Below, one piece after another: positions 54,659-64,000 of a DNA stretch of 64,000 nt. The position numbers and the translations under genes are program-made. Each line of letters begins with the position of its first letter. The first letter of the stretch is position 1. Under the pieces are notes generated by a model. It saw only the letters and a list, made by a program, of their open reading frames with translations, searched no databases and had not been told where the DNA came from. Source of the DNA: Diplolepis rosae (Eukaryota; Arthropoda; Insecta; Hymenoptera; Diplolepididae); NCBI GenBank assembly GCA_030998225.1, contig JAPYXD010000522.1, forward strand, positions 3,906,001-3,970,000, written 5' to 3'.

Positions 54659-55041
54659 ATTTTTTTATTATTTTCCTTTAACTAGTCTTTGCAAGTCATA
54701 GCAAACATGAAAAGATTTTTAATTATACTTTAAAGATCAATGTGACGAAATGTCATGCGTATTATTCAATCTTGAATTTAATTATAATCTGAAATTGCTT
54801 TGAGAAATTGTTGAAACTCATAGAAATCTTAAAACTTGAAGAAAAAGTAGTGTTTTACTGAAATTGAAATTTTTTGGACATATTGCTCAAGAAATAAAAA
54901 TTGCTTTTGATTTATGTAGTTCATGCAACCTAATTTTTGTTAAATTAACAAAAATTTTCATTTAGTATAAAGAAAATCGAAAGATGGCCAGCATAAGATA
55001 TTTTAATGGAGGACGAAAATTTTAGAAATACGTAAAATAGA

Positions 55042-55125
55042 ATACGTGCCAATGCACACCATTCGAGTAATTACGAGACTCGCGATAATGCTCACAGGAC
55101 TCATTATACGCCTGAGCACGTAATA
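55042..55125. repeat. ACGTGCC-type MITE, block B copy
   Basis: Same element as 29500-29582 (ACGTGCCAATGCACACCATT ... TACGCCTGAGCACGTA). Confidence 0.55.
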
Positions 55126-55819
55126 TACTATTATTTTGTACTGTTGAAGAAATAAAAGACACGGTTTCAGTTTGCTGTTTATTCTGTATATCTTTGTTCT
55201 ATAATAAAAAAAATACGAGATCTTCTATGCTTACTTTTTCAAGGAATCATAAAATGTGTTTGTTTTTTTACGAAAAACAAGTATAATATATTGCCCTATA
55301 TTTGTTTGGTAATGATCCGCATGTATTTTCGTGTCTGGAGTTCTGAGTGCACGGAAAAAATTTGTCGCTTAAAATTTAACAGACTATTCGAAGAGTCATG
55401 GACAGAAAGTAAAATCGGAGAAAGTCTTGTAAGGTTTCAATGACTTTTAGGAAATAGTAGAAAAAAGTCGACTAACTTTTAGAAAACCAGGTCGAAGAAA
55501 AAAAGTCGCGTATTTACTATTATAAAAGTATTTTAAACACTAACTGATCTTTTCTAAGAAGTAATGAAAAGTTTCATAATCTTTGGATTCATTTGTCATA
55601 GATTTTAAAAGACTATCGAATAATTTGAAATGAAAGTAATTCAAACAAATAGTTTTGTAAATTGTATTCTAAAGTCCATCAGATTTTATATGCCGTCTTC
55701 TAAAATTTCTTCGACAGTCGCAAAAAGCGATGCGCAGAAACGTAATTCGTAGCATCGCACAGCAGACAATGCAGCTCAGCTTTATGTTTTTGTAATAATT
55801 ACACCATAGTGTTAATATC

Positions 55820-55827
55820 TATAAAAG
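55820..55827 (+). promoter_or_regulatory. TATA box of gene B
   Basis: TATAAAAG lies 47 bases before the ATG of exon 1. Transcription would start about 25-30 bases downstream, near 55850, leaving a very short leader, as is common for small secreted-protein genes in insects. Confidence 0.6.
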
Positions 55828-55873
55828 CCCAACAGAAACTGTCGACTTGAACTTTGTTTGTCACTTTGTAAAA

Positions 55874-55931
55874 ATGAAGTGCCTGAATGCTGTTTTACTG
55901 TCTCTTATTATCGCTGAAATCTTTCCTCAAG
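55874..55931 (+). other. Gene B exon 1 (signal peptide)
   Basis: ATG in AAAAATG context, Lys then a hydrophobic core, ending at a phase-1 donor. Unspliced reading would stop after ten more codons. The surrounding 698 bases (55330-56028) have no counterpart in block A. Confidence 0.75.
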
Positions 55932-58900
55932 GTAATTATTCTTATGATATTCAACATTCCTAGAAGAGTGAAAAAATAAAATCAGCATTGCATTGTTCAT
56001 TGCTAATATGGAAAATGTATTAATATAAGTCCTAGCTTCTCGAACAATTAAGCTATTGTCAAGGTTATTGCTAATGATAATAAACGAGGGAAATTTCCAA
56101 GCGCGAAGAAATTTCAGAGGCCGATAAACCCTCCGCGTTAAGGAAGCGGATGAGCGTTTTTTTATCGCATTGCTTCGTTAGGAGAATGTTTTCTGATAAG
56201 CGCTTCGATTTCGTTTCCCACGAAGTGTAAGGTTATATAATAGGTTTAAATAGGTTAAATAGGTTTAAAATAAGGCTGTCATTCTTTTATATAAACCGCA
56301 CACCAATCTAAACTTGACATTTTAAAATCGTCTGAAATTTTCTTCACAACTTATATACATGAAATTACTTTACACATATTTCAGGATTTTTTTAAATAAA
56401 TTTTTTTTCAAAAATATCCACGTATAAATTTTCGATATTTTGCTGGATTTTCTCCAATCTTTTCCTACTTGAAATTTATTATCCCCAGTTGTGCTAATCG
56501 GATCAATGTCGGTCTTATTTCATTTAATATTTTTTTATCTAAGCAACTGAGTCATTTACTTTTGTAACCACACTGAGAAAAATATATCTTAGTTTTTTCA
56601 TTTTTTTAGGCAGAATTCTCCTATAATTTATGGTATTTTAACCCCAGAAAATCCTTAAAGAACATTTTCCTATTTTTTATCGGACTTTACTTACCATCGG
56701 ATAATGTGCTATAAAATAGGGGGCTTTCTCCAAAAAAACATCATACAATTTCCTACTCAAAAGTCTAATTAATACTTGTTCAAAACAGAAAGAATCACTG
56801 TTTTAATTCCGGAATTTTTACTGTTTTTTATCGGACTTCCTCCGTGATTGGAATACTAAAAAGTTTATATAAATTTGTCAGAATTTTTCCTCTTTTTTAT
56901 CGGACTTTTTCCTTTCTTTATCGGATTTTTTCGACGCAAAAAAAAGCAAAGATTTCTTCTTCCTTTTATCGATCCTTTTCTCCTTCTTACCTCATCTCTT
57001 TACACGTTTCTACCTTCATTTTTCTACTTATCATTGACAACTTGTGTAAAAGGAGAAATTATTCAGACTTTTATTATCATGCACAACTATGAAACAATGT
57101 TAGTAATTATATTAGGCAATTTAAACATTTATGTAGTAAAGTCGAAGAAATCTGAAAATAATAATTCTGCTCCAAGCTGGGTTCGAACTCGCGCACTCGT
57201 GGTCTCAAGGCTAGAACGTAGACCGCTGACCTGTGAAATCATTGCAACGGCACTTCGATTACACATGTCTGCAAATAATGGGTTTGTATTTGTTATTGAA
57301 AAACGAAAGATCATTTCCGGGGTAATTTTTGACGTAGAATCCGAATCCGAAATCAGAATCAGTCTATCACGTCAGGATTTTGAGATATTTGAGGTTATGT
57401 GCTCGAAAAATGGGGGTTTTCGCTACTTTTGAGGTTATGTACAAGGTGCAAAAAATTTTTTTGGTTTTTTTCTCAAATGTCATCATTTAGCACTACTCTT
57501 TCCCTTCAAAATGAGCTATTGAACACTCACGAGCGATTTCTTTTCACAAAGATACGGCCATATCAAGTACAGAATTTTAGAGACCAATTGAACCAATTGA
57601 ACAAAATTTGAAAACTTATCGACAATTACAGTTAACTGTAAAATTTTTTGCAAAATTTTCACTCATACAAAGTTGACAGACGTTCTCTATCCTGTTCTGT
57701 AGTATTTTCCAAATTTTCAGGAAGATATTTTGTAAAAGAAAAAAGTTATCTTTCACGAACTTTTACAGGAATTTGGTCACGTGATCTGGTTGATCCATGG
57801 CCTTAATTTCGTAAATTTCGATCCACCATTTTGAATCCGCCATCTTAGAAATGGAAATGTCCATTTTCTGACTGTAAATTCTTATTCACAGACCATGAAA
57901 ACCCGCAAGCACAAATTTTCAAGATAAATTTTCGAATGCAGAATGGTATGCAACAACGAGTCAATGTGAATGCTCATAAGGTTGTTCGGATAAATTCCAA
58001 AACTTGATATGGCCGTATCTTTGTGAAAAAAAATCGCTTGTGACTATTTAATAGCTCATTTTAAAAGGAAAGAGTATTGCTAAATGATGACATTTGAGAA
58101 AAAAACCAAAAAAATTTCTTGCGCCCTGTACATAACCTCAAAAGTAGCGAAAACCACATTTTCGAGCACATCACCTCAAATATCTCAAAATCCTGACACT
58201 ATAGGCCGATTCTAATTGCGGATTCGGATTCTACGTCAAAAATTACTCCGGAAACGACCCATAGCTTTTCAGCAACAAAACCTTGCAGACCTGTGTTATT
58301 AGTTACATAACCCACAGCTTGAGATGCCCCATTTTCTTACGAGTTTTACTTTGAAAAACTCTGCTGTTATAATGACTTTATTTAATAACTTGACGGAAAA
58401 AACGATTAGCAAAATTGCATTATCAAATCGGAAAACCGAAAAAAAACACAATACATTTCAAAACGTTTTTAAGTGTTTTGTCTTGGAAAACTCGAAAATA
58501 AAGCTTAAAATCAATGACAATCCTGAGCGATGCGCTTCTCGGATAATAATGAGAAGCGCGTCGTTCAATTTTTCATGGTGTTTCATTAAAAAAAATAAAT
58601 AGTATTGAAAAACAGCAACCATGCCGTAAATATGCAGATGGTCTTTAGTAATTAAAAACTTTATGAAGTCACTTTTTTAAATTTAAAATTTTATCAAATT
58701 AGTGACTTTTTATGAAGTCAACATTATAAACATTGTTATAAAAATGGTCTTTCTGAAATGCATTAAAAAAAACACGAAACTTCATAAAATCACTGATTTT
58801 TATAAAGTTTTGTCTTTTTATAAAGGTACGATTCTTTATAAAAATTCTTAACTTTCTAAAATCTTTATATTTTTGGATTCTGTACATTGATTTTTATCCA

Positions 58901-61900
58901 TGAAGATAATCAACATATATTTTCAAACTGTAATGTAACATGGTAAACATTCAAAAGTGGTAAATAGGTGCGAGCGTCAGAGGTCTATGACGCATGCGGA
59001 GCGCGCTGTGTGACTTGCGCTCGGAAATATTTAATATCTTCTAATCTAACAGGGGCCTCACTTTTTTGTGACACGAATTTTGTAGATCTGAGGATGAAGA
59101 ATAAAATGGCATTTTTTTTAGATAGATTCAAGTTGGGGGAAGGGCATGTTAAAACTATTTAAATAATTAAACTGTTATTATTTTTAATTTGTTTACAATA
59201 AAAATTTCGTTTAAAATACACTTCGACAGCTAACGTAACGAAGTGTAAAATAATACAAGACCGACATTGATCTGATCAGCACACCTGGAGATAATGAATT
59301 TTAAGTAGGAGATGATTGGAGAAAATCCAGCAAATTATCGAAAATTTATACCTGGATATTTTTTTTAAAAAAATTTTTCTAGCAAAATCCTGAAATACGT
59401 GTTAACTAAATTTCTTGAAACATGGAGGAAAAATTGTTTCATCGTATTTGAATGTGTCAATTTTTTTTTCTGAAATCCGTACACTACTAAAACAAATCGT
59501 AATCTTCCAATACATAGTTGATGAAATTTTTCAATAATAATCAAAAAAAATAATCTTCTATCGAATTATTCCAATAATCTACAAGAAGTATTCGAATCTC
59601 TTTTGTATTTTTTTTCTGTATTGAAATTTTTTAAGTGTAGTCTTAGAATTCTTAGAAATTAGACATGCAATATTCGGCACGTCATTGAATATTTCCAACG
59701 TGATTTTATATAAAAATTTCAAAATTTCTATAAAAATCCCAGAACATATATTGGTCAATTACTTCCAATACTTTATTGGAAGTTTCCAAAAAAATTCTTT
59801 AGAGTGTACGGTATGTAAAAGAATGACCCATATACAATAGAAACTCGTAGTTAGTCGATTAGCCGAAAGTGCTAACAGCGTGTCGCGATCTAGAGCTCAA
59901 ATCTAATTAGTCAAATACCAACCATTTAAGAAAATGTACATCTCGTCGAATCTCAAAAAGACCATAAGTTTATTTTCTTATAACCACAATTTATTAGGGT
60001 TACTAAGCGATAAGAGCAGAGGAGGATAGGCGATGCAAAAGTACTGTCTCTCTTCCAGTTGAAAGCCATCTACCTCTTTTTATTTTAACACTATTTGGTG
60101 AAAATTGAGAAAAAGGCTGTGTGCGTAAGTGAATTGCGCAAAATATAAGAGTAGTTTCTTTAAAAAACTACGAAAACACAAATTGAAGTTTCTCCTGGAT
60201 CATCCAGGATTTCAGAAATTCAGGACGTTTTCTCCTTTTTTGCTTTTGCTTTCTGGGAATATGGTAGAATTGGCAAAACAAGGATATGATAACGTAGTAA
60301 ATTTATAACTGTATCATTCCGATTTATTTCCTGCATCTTTTGTATTGTTCACACCAGTTCCGATTTCTTGTTCAAAAATAAATATTGCATCGATATATTA
60401 ATTCTTGGCCTACATAATTTGTTGTAGTTCAAAATCATGTTTTCCCTCTTTAAAAATTCGATATTGTAATCGTAAGATAAAATATTGATATTTCGAATAG
60501 AAACAAACATTAAAGTAGTTCAATGTTAAACAGATATTAGGTGTAGAACTTTGCTTTCGCCGTTTTTCGATAGATGGCTGCAGCAGTAAGTGCTGGTCGG
60601 AATAGACGGATCAAAAATGTCACACGGTAAGCTTGAACATCTGTCAATATAACGACAGCATCACATTAGTGAATTTGTGTTTACATCATAAAATTATTCT
60701 CGATTTAAAATGTCAGTTTTCGAGCCAAATTGGTAGGATCATTGGGAGTGACTCAAAAAGCCATTTCCAAACGCCTCAAAGCCATGGAAATGATTCAGAA
60801 GGAAGGAAATTAAGTTCCTTACGAGTTGAAGCCGAGAGATGTTGAACGGCGTTTCTTTGCTTGTGAATAGCTGCTTCAAAGGCAGAATCGGAAGACGATT
60901 TAACATCGCATTGTGACCGGCGACGAAAAATATGTCCACTACGATAAACCCAAGCGCAGAAGAACCGGCCGAACGCTAGGTTCAGATTAAACCTAGCGTA
61001 ACCCTAGCGAACTGTCTGAACGGTAGCTTTACGCTGTAGTAAAGCTATCGTAAAGCTATCGTAAAGTTATCGTAAAGTAACATTATAACTCATGAATGAG
61101 GCAAAATAAACATTCAAAATGTTTTTATCCTTATTCTACGTTGAGAATAACGTTAACTGGTAATTGAAATATACAATAGTTTTATTTATTTACGCTAAAA
61201 ATTAAACAAACATAATACCTGGCATTGAAGGCAGTGCAGTGGTTCATCACTTTCCATGCTTCACCGTCAGGATTAACTATTTGTTAGAGTGAGATGAAAT
61301 TATAGTTGTGTCTCACTCGAACCAATGGTCAACTTCAACGGTGACGTTCCACAAAAGGTGAACCACTGCACTGCCTTCAATGACAGGTATTATGTTTTTT
61401 TAACTTTTAGCGTAAATAAATAAAATTATTGCATATTTCAATTACCAGTTAACGTTATTTTTCACGTAGAATAAGGATAAAAACATTTTGAATGTTTATT
61501 TTGCCTCATTCATGAGTTATAATGCTACTTTACGATAGCTTTACGACAGCTTTACGCTACAGCGTAAAGCTACCGTTCAGCCAGTTTGCTAGGGAAAGTA
61601 ACAATATAACTCATGAAAGACATAAAATAAATATTTAATTTATTTGTATCCTTATTCTACATTAAAATTGACGTTGAACTGTAATGGAGATAAGCAATAA
61701 TTTTATTTACTAACACTAAAAATTTCAAAAATATAGACATTATCTTTTTAAAATTTTTGGAGTTAATAAATAAAATTATTGCATATTTCCATTACAGATC
61801 AACGTAAATTTTAACGTAGAATAAGGATATAAACAAGTTAAATACTTATTTTGTGACTTTCATGAGTTACTTTCATGTTACAGTACTTTGAATCATAAAT

Positions 61901-62289
61901 AAGTAATCAGTTTTCAACAATAAAGCTTTAAATTTTGGGAAAAAACGGGATAAGCAAAGTTGGACACCTAATAAATTAATTATATATAATTATTCAAAAA
62001 ATGTCATGCATGCTTTGAAACTACGCTCGTCCGCTCTCTCTTAATAAGTGTTAATTTCCTACAAATTCTTAGTAAAACTCTTACATATGTCTCCACTTAA
62101 TACGAACAAAAACCTCGTTGAAGTTCATATATAATTTATTTACATAATTGTTTAAAGGTGAATCCAAAAACGCTTATGTAATTGTATTGCAAGAGAAGGA
62201 TGAACATACCCAAATAGCAAAAGAATCTTTTTGCTGCATGGCCTTGATTCAAGAAAAACGAGGCCTAGGTCTTGCTGAATGCTTCGTGG
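55874..62289 (+). CDS. Serine protease homologue-like gene B (exons 1-2, partial)
   Basis: Exon 1 (55874-55931) encodes MKCLNAVLLSLIIAEIFPQ plus the first base of a Gly codon, a typical signal peptide. It ends at CAAG|GTAATT, and exon 2 (62158-62289) starts AAAG|GT, restoring Gly in frame. Exon 2 then reads through AYVIVLQEKDEHTQIAKESF and the FCCMALIQEKRGLGLAEC block, with Glu at the catalytic His57 position. The 6.2 kb intron holds a SINE, foldbacks and a mariner relic. Remaining exons should lie beyond the window, in the order seen for gene A. No zymogen activation motif separates signal peptide and domain. Likely secreted. Partner and substrate are unknown. Confidence 0.7.
57171..57258 (-). 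repeat. tRNA-derived SINE head, block B copy
   Basis: The minus strand has TCAGCGGTCTACGTTCTAG (box A-like) and GAGTTCGAACCCAG (box B). Better preserved than the block A copy at 32046-32130. Confidence 0.5.
57262..58295. mobile_element. 1034-bp foldback with TTA target duplication
   Basis: Arms of about 300 bases starting CACA(T/G)GTCTGCAA, flanked by TTA at 57259-57261 and 58296-58298. Block A keeps the empty site GATTATTAGTTAC (TTA at 32131-32133). The arms share GTAATTTTTGACGTAGAATC and GGATTTTGAGATATTTGAGG. No transposase. Superfamily not recognised. Confidence 0.9.
60560..60975 (+). mobile_element. Mariner N-terminal fragment, block B
   Basis: Same truncated mariner as 37560-38000. It reads GVTQKAISKRLKAMEMIQKE, ELKPRDVERRFF and HRIVTGDEKYVHYDKPKRR with stops. 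Truncated at the same place by hairpin-family sequence. Confidence 0.75.
61002..61594. mobile_element. 593-bp hairpin element with another hairpin at its centre
   Basis: Arms CCCTAGC(G/A)AACTG(T/G)CTGAA over about 215 bases, including repeated AAAGCTATCGT units. The central 61219-61386 is an independent inverted repeat (GGCATTGAAGGCAGTGCAGT and complement). Absent from block A. Confidence 0.85.
61598..61885. repeat. Hairpin element, block B counterpart of 38005-38302
   Basis: Same inverted repeat as in block A (AAGTAACAATATAACTCATG and complement), so present before the A/B duplication. Confidence 0.8.
62158..62289 (+). other. Gene B exon 2
   Basis: 132 bases with the same splice sites and frame as gene A exon 2. 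Five bases differ, and all five change the amino acid (Phe/Tyr, Lys/Gln, Val/Ala, Asn/Lys, Ala/Gly). Confidence 0.8.
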
Positions 62290-62389
62290 GTGAGTTTTTC
62301 ATAAAAACTTTGATTCATAAAACATGGCGCTGACAATTTACTCTTAGGGTGATGTCAATGACGAGTTTATTCTACTAACAAAAAAGATA

Positions 62390-63121
62390 CAGGGTGGGCC
62401 ATATAAAATTTTAAATTTAAAAAGTCAACAAAAAAAAAGTAGCTTGATATTTTTCAAAGGTCTAACATTTATTTGAAAGGTTGTTTTATGAAATTTATTT
62501 GTGGAAAACAATTTCGGACAAATGACCACCACGGCTGAGTTTACAGTAGCTTATCTGATCCACCCAATTTTGGAGTACTTTCTCGATGGTTTCAGGCCTT
62601 ATGGCAACAACAGCAGCTTGAATCTCGTACGTTAGATCTTGAATTGTTTCTGGATGGTTGGCGTAACATTTATCTTTAACAGCTCCCCACAGAAAATAGT
62701 CTAACGGAGTTAAATCGCAGCTTCTGGGAGGCCCATTCACATTACCTCTTTTGCTGATTATGCGATTTTCGAAGATAGGGCGTAAAAAATTGAGTGTAGC
62801 GTTTGCTGTATGGCACGTAGCGCCGTCCTGCTGGAACCAAATGTTGTCCAAGTCTTCCTCTTCAATTTGCTTGAAGAAAAATTTGGATAACATTGCGCGA
62901 TATCACTCACCATTGATGGTTACGGCGGTTCCTTCTTCACTTTCGAAGAAAAATGGGCCGATGATTCCACCACACCAAAATCCGCACCATACAGTGACTC
63001 GTGCTGGGTGCATTGGCTTCTCGACGATTACTGAATATTTGTCACTTTCCGCATGGTATTTGACGTTTCCAATGTCGAAATACAGATAGTTCAAATTTAA
63101 AACGCTAGATGGCCCACCTTG
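62390..63121 (-). mobile_element. rosa-type (DD41D) transposon, internally deleted
   Basis: Termini CA(G/A)GGTGGGCCAT and complement, with TA on both sides (62388-62389, 63122-63123). Block A has the empty site (AAAGATAGAAAAAGTAGC near 38803). The minus strand encodes PARVTVWCGFWCGGIIGPFF, a stop after TINGE, then IWFQQDGATCHTANATLNFL and SCDLTPLDYFLWG. Forty-one residues separate the last two Asp, the spacing of the rosa group. The ending GGHLSEIVFHK resembles the C-terminus of the derivatives at 21529 and 22945. The N-terminal half is missing. Confidence 0.85.
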
Positions 63122-63457
63122 TAGTAAAAGTAGCAACAAAAGACATTGCTATGCAAACTAGTACGCACAAAAAATGGTTTTGTTTGGACAACTAAACTGG
63201 GTTTGGTTGGAAATATTTCAGTTGCCTGAACCTGGAGAAGGGTTGCAGCAACCGAAGTGGATCCGTTGTAATGACTCAATCTGTCTGGTTACAACAGATT
63301 CCATACAAGAACCTCACAGTTTGGTTGTGTAAAGTGTAGATTATACCTGTAGTTTCATTTCTAATTCTATTCTCCCTTCTAGAAATAATGAATTGGACAG
63401 GATTAGATGCGATTGATCCGATTGAGAACGATAAAGAAACACGATTGAACATAATTA

Positions 63458-64000
63458 CGAGGGTTGTTTAATAAGTCCGTGACTTTGAAATGAAGAACAC
63501 ATTTCATAACAAAAATTCCAATTTATTTTTTAACATGGTCCCCTTTTTAACTGTATACATTTATTATAGCAGTACTCAAGCTTCTTTATGCCCTCTAAAA
63601 AGTAATTTTTATCAAACCCCTCAAAATACTCATTTGTCGCAGTAATGAGCTCTTCGTTCGATGAAAATCTTTTACCTCCGAGCCAAGTTTTCATGTTAGG
63701 AAACAAAAAATAATCGGAAGGAGCCAAATCTGCGGAATAAGGTGGATGAAGGAGTATTTCGTAGCGTAAATCAAATAATTTGGCCGTTGCAATGGCACTC
63801 GTATGAGCTGGTGCATTGTCGTGGTGGAAAAACACTTTTTTTCGCCAGATGGGGCCACTTTTCCTTCAGTATGGCATCCAATCGATCTAATAATGAGGCC
63901 TAATACTCTACTGTAATATTTTTTATGTGCCTCCGGCGCGTAAACTCGTTTTACGCTACAGTTGAGAGTAGCGTAATGTTGTGTATTATGATACAGAGGA
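63458..64000 (-). mobile_element. Mariner copy, block B, cut by the window edge
   Basis: Terminus CGAGGGTTGTTTAATAAGTC preceded by TA. The minus strand has FFHHDNAPAHTSAIATAKLF and DLAPSDYFLFPNMKTWLGGK with 34 residues between the catalytic Asp, an open C-terminal half. From 63924 the nested MITE seen at 39527 begins. Counterpart of 39141-40254. Confidence 0.85.

Larger units (their letters stand above)
54013..64000. repeat. Duplicated block B (copy of block A), open at the right edge
   Basis: Colinear with 28861-39530 from GCATACTGAGCACGATTC to the mariner at the window end. It holds the promoter, exon 1, intron 1 and exon 2 of gene B. Insertions absent from block A: palindromes at 54257-54658, a foldback at 57262-58295, about 104 bases at 59817-59920, a hairpin at 61002-61594 and a rosa element at 62390-63121. 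Confidence 0.85.

Overview
This is eukaryotic, AT-rich, intron-bearing DNA, almost certainly from an arthropod and probably an insect. Nothing bacterial is present. Most of the window is transposon debris: at least ten mariner-type (DD34D) or DD41D insertions, two R1-clade LINE fragments, two hAT transposase remnants, many foldback/MITE elements, tRNA-derived SINE heads and simple repeats. Many elements are nested, and in several cases a related copy elsewhere in the window keeps the unoccupied target site, so insertion boundaries can be read directly.

The main protein-coding signal is a serine-protease-like (S1 fold) gene on the + strand, whose short exons are separated by up to about 6.7 kb of nested transposons. 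Gene copy A has exons at 38574-38705, 45443-45566, 45645-45829, 47724-47812, 50321-50503 and 50637-50669, followed by an AATAAA signal. Splice phases agree at every junction, and together with the single base expected from a first exon these exons close on exactly 248 codons. A second copy, gene B, contributes a TATA box (55820), a signal-peptide exon (55874-55931) and exon 2 (62158-62289), then runs off the right edge. Exon 2 carries the Cys42-Cys58 spacing of chymotrypsin-type proteases, but Glu occupies the catalytic His57 position. The Ser195 motif in exon 6 is also degenerate. The product therefore looks like a secreted, non-catalytic serine protease homologue. The S1 assignment is my inference from motif spacing.

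Layout. 1-4.9 kb: mariner remnants, including a nearly intact mariner (3202-4493) nested in an older one. 4.9-7.4 kb and 11.3-18.8 kb: an old duplicated block (C and D) holding a hAT remnant and candidate exons of an unrecognised minus-strand gene. Within or between these copies lie a 2 kb foldback (8251-10222), an R1 LINE (12.4-14.5 kb) and a 1.5 kb foldback (15225-16714). 19-28.8 kb: mariner and rosa-like derivatives, foldbacks and a tandem array. 28.9-39.5 kb (block A) and 54.0-64.0 kb (block B): a large direct duplication covering the promoter, exon 1, intron 1 and exon 2 of the S1-like gene, each copy carrying its own later insertions. 39-50.7 kb: the remainder of gene A with a second R1 fragment and several foldbacks in its introns. 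50.8-54 kb: further foldbacks between the two genes.

In block A the segment that should hold the promoter and signal-peptide exon is replaced by unrelated sequence, so gene A may be silent. Gene B is incomplete only because the window ends.
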